A stretch of DNA of 9,354 nucleotides from an uncultured Clostridia bacterium (lineage in GTDB: Bacteria; Bacillota; Clostridia; Christensenellales; Borkfalkiaceae). The notes under the pieces were generated by a model. The model was not told where the DNA came from. It did no database searches and saw only the letters and a list, made by a program, of their open reading frames with translations. Below, piece after piece: positions 1 to 7,173 of the stretch; the stretch's first letter is position 1, and every line of letters begins with the position of its first letter. Position numbers and translations under genes: made by a program. Where the stretch lies: the NCBI GenBank assembly GCA_905235815.1, contig CAJOMT010000046.1:1-9354 (forward strand), written 5' to 3'.

Positions 1-1248
1 TTACGCTATATTCTTTTTTACTATTTCGGGAGATTTTTTACCCAAAACCACGTCTTTATCTATTATCACCTTTTCGACGTTCTCCTCGGAAGGAATATCA
101 TACATACTGTCAAGCATAAGGTTTTCAAATATAGTCCTCAGTCCCCTCGCTCCCGTTTTGAGTGCAATCGCCTTTTTAGCGACTTCACGCACCGCATCGT
201 CCGTAACCACAAGCTCGACGTCGTCTAAACCGACTAACTTTTTATACTGCTTGACTATTGCGTTCTTCGGCTCCGTCATTATGCTTACGAGCGCATTTTC
301 GTCTAAAGGCTTTAAGCCGACGACTATCGGTATTCTTCCCACAAATTCCGGAATAAGCCCGAACTTCGTAAGATCTTGCGGCTGTATCTCGTCGACGTAG
401 GAAAAATCAACTTCCGAATTTTCGGAAAGCTTTCCGCCGAAACCGAGCGAAGAATTATCTTTACGCTTGCCGACTATTTTGTCTAACCCGACGAATGCGC
501 CGCCGCATATAAACAAAATATTCGTAGTATCTATCCTTATAAAATCTTGCTGGGGGTGCTTTCTCCCGCCTTGCGGCGGAACGGACGCAACCGTGGACTC
601 GATAATTTTAAGGAGCGCTTGCTGTACTCCCTCGCCGCTTACGTCTCGGGTAATGGAAACGTTCTCGCTCTTTCTCGCTATCTTATCTATCTCGTCGATA
701 TAGATAATTCCCATCTGCGCCCTTTCCACGTCGTAATCGGCGTTCTGAATGAGTTTGAGCAGAATATTCTCTACGTCCTCGCCGACATAGCCTGCCTCGG
801 TCAAAGTCGTTGCGTCGGCAACGGCAAACGGCACGTCTAATATCTTGGCAAGAGTCCTCGCCATAAGCGTCTTGCCGCAGCCCGTCGGGCCTAAAAGCAA
901 TATGTTGCTCTTGTCTATTTCAGTATCGTCTTTTTTGTGCTTTTGAGAATAATTTATGCGCTTATAATGATTGTATACCGCAACCGACAAGACCTTTTTC
1001 GCCTTGTCTTGTCCGACGATATACTTATCGAGTTCAGCCCTTATCTCCTGCGGTTTTAACAGTTTTACGGGACCGTCGGACGTCTTTTCTTCGTGCTGTT
1101 CCAATACGTCTCTGCAAATATCGATACATTCGTCGCATATATATACTCCGTTCGGGCCGGCGATAAGCCTCTTGGCTAAATACTTCGGTTTACCGCAGAA
1201 CGAACAGAATAATTCGTCTTTATTTTCTTTGTCTTTATTATTCGGCAT
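1..1248 (-). CDS. clpX: ATP-dependent Clp protease ATP-binding subunit ClpX
   Basis: ClpX is the AAA+ unfoldase that forms a cytoplasmic hexamer, recognises tagged or damaged proteins and threads them into ClpP. The 415-aa product is full length for the family. Visible in order: an N-terminal C4 zinc-binding domain (Cys15, 18, 38, 41), Walker A GPTGCGKT at 120-127, pore-1 loop GYVG at 153-156, Walker B ending in DE at 185-186, the pore-2 region near RDVSGEG at 201-207, a ClpP-docking loop LGF at 268-270 (usually IGF), the arginine-finger GRIP at 304-307, and sensor-2 GARGLR at 366-371. All key residues are present. The ATG at 1246-1248 has an AAGGA ribosome site at 1257-1261, 8 bases upstream. 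It is the last visible gene of the tig-clpP-clpX operon, 33 bp after clpP. The TAA stop is at the very edge of the window, so any terminator or following gene (lon is common here in Clostridia) cannot be seen. Confidence 0.98.
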   Translation of the reverse strand: MPNNKDKENKDELFCSFCGKPKYLAKRLIAGPNGVYICDECIDICRDVLEQHEEKTSDGPVKLLKPQEIRAELDKYIVGQDKAKKVLSVAVYNHYKRINYSQKHKKDDTEIDKSNILLLGPTGCGKTLMARTLAKILDVPFAVADATTLTEAGYVGEDVENILLKLIQNADYDVERAQMGIIYIDEIDKIARKSENVSITRDVSGEGVQQALLKIIESTVASVPPQGGRKHPQQDFIRIDTTNILFICGGAFVGLDKIVGKRKDNSSLGFGGKLSENSEVDFSYVDEIQPQDLTKFGLIPEFVGRIPIVVGLKPLDENALVSIMTEPKNAIVKQYKKLVGLDDVELVVTDDAVREVAKKAIALKTGARGLRTIFENLMLDSMYDIPSEENVEKVIIDKDVVLGKKSPEIVKKNIA

Positions 1249-1281
1249 ATTTAAAATCCTTAACGGGTTTACTCTCTCCTA

Positions 1282-1863
1282 TTATCTCTTGGAAAAAATT
1301 TTATCTATCAAGCCGTATTCGAGAGCCTCCTCGGCGGTAAGATAATTATCCCTGTCCGTGTCCTTTTCGACTTGTTCGAGGGGTTTACCCGTGTTTTCGG
1401 CTATTATCGAATTGAGTTTGCGCTTGATATTCATTATATGGTTGGCTTGAATCTCTATATCGCTCGCTTGACCTTGAGCGCCGCCCAAAGGCTGATGAAT
1501 CATTATTTCACTCGACGGCAGAGCATATCTCTTGCCCTTGGTTCCGCCGCTGAGTAAAAATGCGCCCATACTCGCCGCTAAACCGATACATATCGTGGAA
1601 ACGTCGCACTTGACGAAATTCATCGTATCGTATATTGCAAGCCCCGCCGATACACTGCCGCCCGGCGAATTGATATAAATGTTGATATCTTTTCCCGAAT
1701 CTTTCGCTTCAAGATATAAAAGTTGCGCCACGACCGTGTTCGCCACTACGTCGTTTATTTCGCCCGTTATGAATATTATTCTCTCCTCTAAAAGTTTGGA
1801 ATATATATCATACGAACGCTCGCCTCTGTCCGTCTGTTCGACGACTACGGGTATAAGTGCCAT
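1282..1863 (-). CDS. clpP: ATP-dependent Clp protease proteolytic subunit ClpP
   Basis: ClpP is the serine peptidase that forms a two-ring, 14-subunit chamber and degrades proteins fed to it by ClpX. The 193-aa product has the usual length. The catalytic triad is intact: Ser98 in GLAASMGAF, His123 in MIHQP and Asp172 in the DRDNY segment. The oxyanion-side NSPGGS motif lies at 65-70. There is no long N-terminal extension, only the short ALIPVVVEQT stretch that is usually trimmed in this family. The start ATG at 1861-1863 has a GGAGA ribosome site at 1871-1875 with a 7-base spacer. The gene lies 16 bp after tig and 33 bp before clpX on the same strand, with no terminator or clear promoter in either gap. 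Co-transcription with both is therefore expected, and would supply peptidase and unfoldase together. No CtsR-type or CIRCE repeat is apparent near the operon promoter. Confidence 0.98.
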   Translation of the reverse strand: MALIPVVVEQTDRGERSYDIYSKLLEERIIFITGEINDVVANTVVAQLLYLEAKDSGKDINIYINSPGGSVSAGLAIYDTMNFVKCDVSTICIGLAASMGAFLLSGGTKGKRYALPSSEIMIHQPLGGAQGQASDIEIQANHIMNIKRKLNSIIAENTGKPLEQVEKDTDRDNYLTAEEALEYGLIDKIFSKR

Positions 1864-1879
1864 ATTTGTTTCTCCGTTT

Positions 1880-3166
1880 TTATACTATTTCGTTGTTCTC
1901 TTTTAAGAACTTGAACAACTTCTCGATAACTATTCCGTTTTCGATATACGCAAGTTGTTGGTCGCTCAGTCCTCTCTTGTACTCTCTTATATTCTTCTTG
2001 GCTTGTTCCGCTTGCTCGGCGATTTTAGCGTCGATTTCGTCCTCGTCGGCAACGATCTTTTCCTCGTTTAAAATCTTATCGATAACGAGTTGAGTCTTGA
2101 CGTGGTCTGTCGCACTCTCTCTTAAACCTGCCCTGTATTCTTCCTCGGTCTGACCGGTATACTTTAAATAGTCCGCAAATTGAAGACCTTGATACATAAG
2201 CCTATAAGATACTTGCTGTACCATATTGTCTATTTCGTTTTCTATTAAAATTTCGGGTATTTCGGTTTCGCTCGAATCGGTTACGGTCTTTATTATCTTG
2301 TCTTCGGTTTCCCTTTCCGCCCTTTCAGTATTCGCCTTTTCAAGTCTTTCCTTTATGGAAGCTTTATATTCGTCAACGCTGTCTTTTCCTACTTTTTCTT
2401 TGACGAATTCGTCGGTGAGCGCAGGAAGTTTCTTCTCCTTTATCTCGTGCAAAGTAACGGTAAATACCGCGTCTTTGCCCTTTAATTCCTCTGCGCCGTA
2501 ATCATCGGGGAATTTGACGTTTATATCCTTGGTTTCGCCGATATTCATTCCGACGACTTGTTCCTCAAATCCCGGAATAAACATTTTGCTGCCCAAAGTA
2601 AGGTTTTGCTTTTCCGCAGTGCCGCCGTCAAATTTTACGCCGTCTATTGCGCCGCTGTAATCTATTACCGTGATATCTCCGTCCTTGGCAGGTCTGCCCT
2701 CTACCGCTTCTTCTGTCGCATGCTGATTTAAAAGACGGTTGACTTCGTTTTCGATATCCTCATCTTTTACATTATACTCAATTTTTTCAATCTTTATACC
2801 TTTGTATGCGCCTAATTTCACGTCGGGCTTGACGGGTACTACCGCAGTAAACTTCAATTTTTTATCCGTGAGTTCGTCGATAGATACGTCAGGTCTGTCG
2901 ATGGGTTGAATATCCTTTTCCTTTTCGATAATATCGTAATAATGTTTAACGAACGCCTCGTTTACGCCGTCCTCGTAAAATGCCGCCTCGCCGTATTGAC
3001 TTAATATAACGGCCTTGGGAACGTGTCCCTTGCGAAAACCCGGTACGCTGAATTTGGATTTATTCTTCTCGTAAGCCCTGTCCTGAGCCTCGTTCCATTC
3101 CTTTTCGGTTAAAGTTACGGTTATTTTGACCGTGCTGTTTTCGCCTTTTTCACAAGTATACTTCAT
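1880..3166 (-). CDS. tig: Trigger factor, ribosome-bound chaperone and prolyl isomerase
   Basis: Trigger factor binds the ribosome exit tunnel at uL23 and shields nascent chains. It has a peptidyl-prolyl isomerase domain and a chaperone body. The product from the chosen start is 428 aa, typical for the family. The ribosome-docking signature GFRKG is at 43-47, after the usual N-terminal domain. An FKBP-like PPIase segment covers roughly 150-240 (including DYSGAIDG and FIPGFEEQVVGM). The long helical C-terminal region fills the rest. I place the start at the ATG at 3164-3166, because it begins with the family-like MKYTCEKGEN and has an AGAGGAG ribosome site at 3176-3182. An in-frame ATG at 3241 would add 25 residues, but it runs through both candidate -10 elements and has no family support. 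The gene leads the operon, with clpP starting 16 bp downstream. Confidence 0.97.
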   Translation of the reverse strand: MKYTCEKGENSTVKITVTLTEKEWNEAQDRAYEKNKSKFSVPGFRKGHVPKAVILSQYGEAAFYEDGVNEAFVKHYYDIIEKEKDIQPIDRPDVSIDELTDKKLKFTAVVPVKPDVKLGAYKGIKIEKIEYNVKDEDIENEVNRLLNQHATEEAVEGRPAKDGDITVIDYSGAIDGVKFDGGTAEKQNLTLGSKMFIPGFEEQVVGMNIGETKDINVKFPDDYGAEELKGKDAVFTVTLHEIKEKKLPALTDEFVKEKVGKDSVDEYKASIKERLEKANTERAERETEDKIIKTVTDSSETEIPEILIENEIDNMVQQVSYRLMYQGLQFADYLKYTGQTEEEYRAGLRESATDHVKTQLVIDKILNEEKIVADEDEIDAKIAEQAEQAKKNIREYKRGLSDQQLAYIENGIVIEKLFKFLKENNEIV

Positions 3167-3175
3167 AGAAATTTT

Positions 3176-3182
3176 CTCCTCT
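3176..3182 (-). promoter_or_regulatory. Ribosome binding site that fixes the tig start
   Basis: On the minus strand this reads AGAGGAG, 9 bases before the ATG at 3166. It is the strongest Shine-Dalgarno match in the leader and argues for the 428-aa start over the in-frame ATG at 3241. Confidence 0.85.
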
Positions 3183-3212
3183 AAAATCACTTCTTGATTT
3201 ATGACTTTTACT

Positions 3213-3255
3213 ATTGTAGCACATTTTTTATAGTTTTGCAAATTTTTTATGTCAA
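3213..3255 (-). promoter_or_regulatory. Two overlapping sigma-A-type promoters upstream of tig
   Basis: Two promoters can be read on the minus strand. The upstream one has TTGACA at 3250-3255 and TATAAA at 3227-3232, with a 17-bp spacer. The downstream one has TTGCAA at 3236-3241 and TACAAT at 3213-3218, also with a 17-bp spacer and with a TG one base before the -10 (extended -10). Predicted starts fall near 3220 and 3206, giving leaders of about 40-54 nt that carry the AGAGGAG ribosome site. Both would drive tig-clpP-clpX. I found no operator-like repeat around them. Transcription start positions are inferred from spacing only. Confidence 0.7.
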
Positions 3256-3260
3256 TAAAT

Positions 3261-3289
3261 TTTACTTTTAACTCAATTTTATATATAAT
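3261..3289 (+). promoter_or_regulatory. Candidate rqcH promoter
   Basis: TTTACT at 3261-3266 (four of six matches to the -35 consensus) is followed after 17 bp by a perfect TATAAT at 3284-3289. The predicted start is near 3296, leaving a leader of about 46 nt with GAGGG at 3332-3336, 5 bases before the rqcH ATG. It lies back-to-back with the tig promoters, the two -35 boxes being 5 bp apart. A second TATAAT at 3325-3330 lacks a plausible -35. Confidence 0.6.
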
Positions 3290-3341
3290 ATTTATGATAT
3301 TTTAATGAAAACCCGACTTAATTCTATAATCGAGGGCTATT

Positions 3342-5021
3342 ATGGCACAGGACGCATACACGCTGTTTTATACGGCTTTGGAACTTAATACTTTGCTTGG
3401 CGGAGCCAAAATAAACAGAATTACTCAACCGAATAAGGACGAGGTCTTTTTGCTTGTCTACACTAATGCGGGAACTAAAAATCTGGTGCTTTCGGCTAAT
3501 GCGGAGAGTTGCAGAGTATGCTTTTCTTCTCAAGAGCGGCAAAACCCGAAAGTTGCGCCCAATTTTTGTATGCTACTGAGAAAACACGTTTCGGGCGCCA
3601 CGATAGAAAGCGTAAAATTAGTGGGCTACGAGAGGATATTGGAGATAACGTTCTCGTCGAAAAACGATTTCAGGGAAAACGTAACCAAAGTTTTGTACTG
3701 TGAAATTATGGGCAAATATTCAAACCTTATCTTGACCGAAAACGGTATAATCTTAGGTTGTTTAAAAAATCCGCCTATCGACGCCGTAACTTCGAGACTG
3801 ACAATTTCGGGCGCAAAATACACTCTCCCAAAACCCCAAGACAAAGCGGATATTTACGACAAAGCCGAAACCGTAAAGAGGCTCTCGCTTTATAGCGGCG
3901 GCGACGAGGCAAAATTTCTGTTTGAAAACGTCAAGGGGCTATCCTACCCGACTGCGGCGGAAGCGGCGTTAAAAGTCTTTCCGTTTTCTATTGCCGAACA
4001 AGGCTATGAAAAACTTTACGAATTTTTGCTTTTAGGGAAAGTAAGACCGAATATCGCAGGAGAAGGCAAACTCAAAGACGTATACGTTACCGACTACTTA
4101 TCTATCGGCGGCGAAAAGAAATTTTTTGAAGATATTTCCTCTGCGTTAGACGAATTTTACACCGCAAAAGAAAAGAACAAGGCGTTTAATTTAAAACAAA
4201 AAAGTCTTGCGGACAAGACGAACGGGCTGATAAAAAAACTCACGAAACGACTTCAAAACGAAGAAGAAAAAATCGCCGAGGCGGAAGAACTCGAAGATTT
4301 GAAACTCAAAGGCGAACTCATAACCGCCAATTTATGGCGAATAGAGAGCGGAAAATCCGAATGTACGCTCGAAAACTATTACGACGGCGGCGCTCCGATA
4401 AAAATCGCCTTGGACAAAAATTTAACTCCCAACCAAAACGCCCAAAAATACTATAAAAAGTACGCCAAAGAAAAGCGCACGCTCGACGTAATAATTCCGC
4501 AACGTGACGAAACCAAAGCGGAACTCGAATACCTTTACGGCGTTTTGTTCGAGATAAACGAGGCGAAAGTTATAACGGACTTTTCGGACATCGAGAGCGA
4601 ACTCATCGCAGCAAAACTTCTCCCTGCGCCGAAATTCAAGAAAAAACAAGAAAAAGAATCTCAGCCGAGAATATATAACGTGGACGGCTTTACCGTCAAG
4701 TGCGGTAAAAACAACGTCCAAAACGACAGACTAACGTCCCGAGCGTTTTGGGGAGATATGTGGCTACACACCAAAAATTATCATTCGGCGCACGTTATAA
4801 TAGAGACGAAAGGCGAGGACATACCGAACGAGGTCATAGAAATCGCCGCCGAGATATGCGCATTTTACAGCGACGCCGGCGGCGGAGGAAAAGTACCCGT
4901 CGACTATGCGCTTAAAAAATTCGTCAAAAAGACGCCGCAGTCAAAACCCGGCAGCGTCATCTATACGAATTATAAAACATGTTACGTAACCCCTTCTTCG
5001 CACGAAGAATTTTCCGTTTAA
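3342..5021 (+). CDS. rqcH: RqcH / NFACT family ribosome quality control protein
   Basis: RqcH (formerly annotated as fibronectin-binding protein, FbpA) binds the obstructed 50S subunit after ribosome splitting. It recruits alanyl-tRNA and extends the stalled chain with a C-terminal alanine tail. The 559-aa product is near the usual length. The NFACT-N domain occupies about 1-200, with the conserved MGKYSNLIL at 123-131. Glu97-Arg98 sit where B. subtilis RqcH has the Asp97-Arg98 pair needed for tRNA binding, so the acidic residue is kept but changed. A charged coiled-coil-rich middle covers about 270-420. The C-terminal NFACT-R domain is recognised from GDMWLHTKNYHSAHVII and the following Ala/Gly-rich segment. 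The start ATG has GAGGG 5 bases upstream. The gene is divergent from tig-clpP-clpX and convergent with metK. Functional proximity is notable because Ala tails in B. subtilis are ClpXP substrates. Confidence 0.93.
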   Translation: MAQDAYTLFYTALELNTLLGGAKINRITQPNKDEVFLLVYTNAGTKNLVLSANAESCRVCFSSQERQNPKVAPNFCMLLRKHVSGATIESVKLVGYERILEITFSSKNDFRENVTKVLYCEIMGKYSNLILTENGIILGCLKNPPIDAVTSRLTISGAKYTLPKPQDKADIYDKAETVKRLSLYSGGDEAKFLFENVKGLSYPTAAEAALKVFPFSIAEQGYEKLYEFLLLGKVRPNIAGEGKLKDVYVTDYLSIGGEKKFFEDISSALDEFYTAKEKNKAFNLKQKSLADKTNGLIKKLTKRLQNEEEKIAEAEELEDLKLKGELITANLWRIESGKSECTLENYYDGGAPIKIALDKNLTPNQNAQKYYKKYAKEKRTLDVIIPQRDETKAELEYLYGVLFEINEAKVITDFSDIESELIAAKLLPAPKFKKKQEKESQPRIYNVDGFTVKCGKNNVQNDRLTSRAFWGDMWLHTKNYHSAHVIIETKGEDIPNEVIEIAAEICAFYSDAGGGGKVPVDYALKKFVKKTPQSKPGSVIYTNYKTCYVTPSSHEEFSV

Positions 5022-5039
5022 TTTTAAAGTGAAAATAAA

Positions 5040-5067
5040 AAAATTGCCGCCCTCGGGCGGCAATTTT
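5040..5067. terminator. Bidirectional terminator between rqcH and metK
   Basis: A perfect 12-bp inverted repeat (5040-5051 and 5056-5067) closes a 4-base CTCG loop. Its core is GCCGCC/GGCGGC flanked by A and T runs. On the minus strand it follows metK by about 10 bases and is trailed by a long T-rich tract (from 5043 down to about 5032), a textbook intrinsic terminator. On the plus strand the T run is shorter but present, and it lies 18 bases after the rqcH stop. One hairpin therefore serves both convergent genes. Confidence 0.93.
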
Positions 5068-5078
5068 AATTGCAGTTA

Positions 5079-6245
5079 TTATAAATACTTTTTCAAGTCG
5101 TCTATGCGGTCGAGTTTCTCCCACGGGAATTCGCTTCTGCCGAAATGCCCGTATGCCGCAGTCTTTTTATATATGGGGCGCCTAAGATCCAAAGTCTTGA
5201 TTATCGAATAAGGTCTTAAATCGAATTCTTTGGCGACTATGTCCGCTAATTCTTCGTCCTTTAACTTGCCGGTTCCTGCCGTATCAACTACGATAGAAAC
5301 GGGCTTCGCTACGCCGATAGCATACGCTATCTGCAAAGTACATTCGTCCACAAGCCCTGCGGCAACTATATTTTTGCAGATATACCTCGCCATATACGCA
5401 GCGCTCCTATCGACTTTCGTCGGATCTTTGCCCGAAAACGCTCCGCCGCCGTGCGCACATTTGCCGCCGTAGGTATCGACTATTATCTTTCTGCCCGTAA
5501 GTCCGCTGTCGCCGTGCGGTCCGCCGATTTCAAACCTGCCGGTAGGATTTATAAAATATTTCGTATTCTCGTCCAAAAGTTCTTTCGGAATACTCTCGTC
5601 TATGACGTATTTTTTTATGTCCGCTCTTAATTGCTCGGTAGTAACTTGCTCTCCGTGTTGAGTGGATACAACTATCGTATCTACCCTCTTGACCTTTCTG
5701 CCGTCGTACTCGACAGTAACTTGAGATTTGCCGTCCGGACGAAGATAATTCAAAATACCTTCCTTTCTCACTTTTGCAAGGCGCATAGTAAGTTTATGCG
5801 CTAAACTCAAAGCCATAGGCATATACTCTTCGGTTTCGTTCGTCGCATAGCCGAACATCATACCTTGATCGCCTGCGCCGAACGTGTCCGCTATATCGCC
5901 GGAAATTCTATGCTCTACCGAATTATCCACGCCGAGCGCTATATCTTTGCTCTGTTCGTGTATGCAAGTCAGCACGGAACAAGTTTCGGAATCGAATCCG
6001 TACTTTGCCCTGTCATAGCCTATCTCTTTGACGGTTTCTCTCGCTATTGCGGAAATATCCACGTAGCAATCGGTTGAAATTTCGCCCATAACGAGAATTA
6101 GTCCGGTAGTCGTACAACATTCGCACGCAACTCTTGCGTCAGGGTCTTTTTCTAAAATTGCGTCTAATACTGCGTCCGAAATCTGGTCGCAGATTTTATC
6201 GGGGTGCCCCTCGGTAACGCTTTCGCTTGTAAAAAACTTTCTCAT
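5079..6245 (-). CDS. metK: S-adenosylmethionine synthetase (methionine adenosyltransferase)
   Basis: MetK makes S-adenosylmethionine from methionine and ATP in the cytoplasm, with release of phosphate and pyrophosphate. The 388-aa product from the chosen start is typical. Family signatures are intact: GHPDK at 13-17 (ATP/methionine contact His14, Mg-binding Asp16, Lys17), the GAGDQG hexapeptide at 123-128, and the glycine-rich GGGAFSGKD at 266-274. I choose the ATG at 6243-6245 because MRKFFTSESVTEGHPDK matches the family N-terminus. An in-frame ATG at 6287 would add 14 residues across the gene's own promoter. No Shine-Dalgarno sequence precedes the chosen ATG, and the consensus promoter places the transcript start at about the A of the ATG, so a leaderless mRNA is likely. 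There is no room for a SAM riboswitch. Stops are tandem TAA TAA, followed by the shared terminator. Confidence 0.98.
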   Translation of the reverse strand: MRKFFTSESVTEGHPDKICDQISDAVLDAILEKDPDARVACECCTTTGLILVMGEISTDCYVDISAIARETVKEIGYDRAKYGFDSETCSVLTCIHEQSKDIALGVDNSVEHRISGDIADTFGAGDQGMMFGYATNETEEYMPMALSLAHKLTMRLAKVRKEGILNYLRPDGKSQVTVEYDGRKVKRVDTIVVSTQHGEQVTTEQLRADIKKYVIDESIPKELLDENTKYFINPTGRFEIGGPHGDSGLTGRKIIVDTYGGKCAHGGGAFSGKDPTKVDRSAAYMARYICKNIVAAGLVDECTLQIAYAIGVAKPVSIVVDTAGTGKLKDEELADIVAKEFDLRPYSIIKTLDLRRPIYKKTAAYGHFGRSEFPWEKLDRIDDLKKYL

Positions 6246-6252
6246 AACCCAT

Positions 6253-6281
6253 ATTATACATTTAAAACATTTGTTTGTCAA
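6253..6281 (-). promoter_or_regulatory. Perfect-consensus metK promoter, predicted leaderless transcript
   Basis: Read on the minus strand: TTGACA at 6276-6281, a 17-bp spacer, then TATAAT at 6253-6258. All twelve bases match the sigma-A consensus. The usual distance from -10 to start puts +1 at about 6246-6245, which is the A of the metK ATG. The -35 box overlaps by five bases the -35 box of the oppositely directed promoter of the radical SAM gene. Confidence 0.85.
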
Positions 6282-6303
6282 ATACAAATAAATATGTTAA
6301 AAT
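6275..6303 (+). promoter_or_regulatory. Extended -10 promoter of the radical SAM gene, predicted leaderless
   Basis: Read on the plus strand: TTGTCA at 6275-6280, a 17-bp spacer ending in TGT, then TAAAAT at 6298-6303. The TG at 6295-6296 forms an extended -10. Counting seven bases on from the -10 gives +1 at 6310, exactly the A of the ATG. No Shine-Dalgarno sequence lies upstream. It shares the heptamer TTGTCAA (6275-6281) with the metK promoter. Confidence 0.75.
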
Positions 6304-6309
6304 AAAAAT

Positions 6310-7173
6310 ATGGAAAAATGTTATCTTTGCCCCGTGCGCTGCGGTGCGGACAGATCGGCCTCTACGGGCGCCTGCGGCGTGGGCGAAAACTTAAAAATTG
6401 CAAAATACTACTTACATAAGTACGAAGAACCGATATTAAACGGTAAAAACGGCTCCGGCACTGTATTTTTCGTCGGTTGCTCTTTAAAATGCGTATTCTG
6501 TCAGAATTATGCGCTTTCACGCTCTGAAACGGGCAAAGAAATTTCTCCGAAAGAACTTGCGGAAATTTTTAAGCGGCTCGAAGATATGGGCGCTGAAAAT
6601 ATCAACCTCGTAACGCCCACTCAATTCGTCGAAAAAATTGCGGAAGCGTTTGAAATCTACCGCCCCGCTATCCCCGTAGTCTACAACACTCACGCCTATG
6701 AAAATATCAAAACACTCGAGATAATCGACCCATACGTGGACATTTACCTTCCCGACCTCAAATTTTTCTCGCCGGAAATTTCTATGCGCTACACAAAAAA
6801 GAAGGACTATTTTTCGGTTGCGGCAAACGCCGTCATATTTATGATGAACAGCAAAAAACGAATAATCGGCGACGACGGAACGCTTAAACAAGGAGTTATA
6901 GTCAGACATCTCGTACTCCCGTTAAACGTTCCCGACACGAAAAAAATTCTCAATTGGTTTTCCGTCAACAAGAAAAACGGAGCGTATTTTTCGCTTATGG
7001 CGCAATACACGCCTTTCGGCGAATACGAAAAATATCCGGAACTCAAAAGGCGAATAACCAAAGGCGAATACGAACGGGCATACGAAGAAATGTTAAGGCT
7101 CGATATAACCGACTATTTTATTCAGGAACTTAAATCCGCAAGCGAAAGTTTTATTCCCGAATGGGATTTTTAG
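6310..7173 (+). CDS. COG1313/PflX-like radical SAM protein (pyruvate formate-lyase activase-like)
   Basis: This is a radical SAM enzyme: a 4Fe-4S cluster on CxxxCxxC cleaves S-adenosylmethionine to start radical chemistry. The product is 287 aa. The cluster motif is Cys57, Cys61, Cys64, in a GTVFFVGCSLKCVFCQNY segment typical of the family often labelled putative pyruvate formate-lyase activating enzyme. Four more cysteines sit at the N-terminus (Cys4, 7, 11, 22), in the family's CxxCPxxC...GxCG pattern. There are no other cysteines, so the N-terminal four probably bind a second metal site. Further family-like motifs are LVTPTQF (about 99-105), YNTHAYEN (about 124-131) and MAQYTPFGEY (about 236-245). 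The start ATG lacks a ribosome site and coincides with the predicted transcript start. It is divergent from metK, its cofactor supplier. No glycyl-radical enzyme lies nearby, so the substrate is unknown. Its last codons are duplicated downstream. Confidence 0.88.
   Translation: MEKCYLCPVRCGADRSASTGACGVGENLKIAKYYLHKYEEPILNGKNGSGTVFFVGCSLKCVFCQNYALSRSETGKEISPKELAEIFKRLEDMGAENINLVTPTQFVEKIAEAFEIYRPAIPVVYNTHAYENIKTLEIIDPYVDIYLPDLKFFSPEISMRYTKKKDYFSVAANAVIFMMNSKKRIIGDDGTLKQGVIVRHLVLPLNVPDTKKILNWFSVNKKNGAYFSLMAQYTPFGEYEKYPELKRRITKGEYERAYEEMLRLDITDYFIQELKSASESFIPEWDF

Noticed and set aside
3167..3241. A 25-residue N-terminal extension of trigger factor from an in-frame ATG at 3241
   Set aside because: It runs through both candidate -10 elements, has no ribosome site and is not family-like. 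The ATG at 3166 has AGAGGAG and the expected N-terminus.
6246..6287. A 14-residue N-terminal extension of MetK from an ATG at 6287
   Set aside because: It spans the perfect-consensus metK promoter, and the family N-terminus begins at MRKFFTSES.
6246..6309. SAM riboswitch or T-box leader for metK
   Set aside because: The interval between the two start codons is 64 bp and is filled by the two promoters. There is no transcribed leader to hold one.
7155..7171. Small hairpin TCCC-GAAT-GGGA followed by Ts at the end of the radical SAM gene, as a terminator
   Set aside because: The stem is only 4 bp, lies within coding sequence, and is broken by the single-base loss in copy 2. It is too weak to call.
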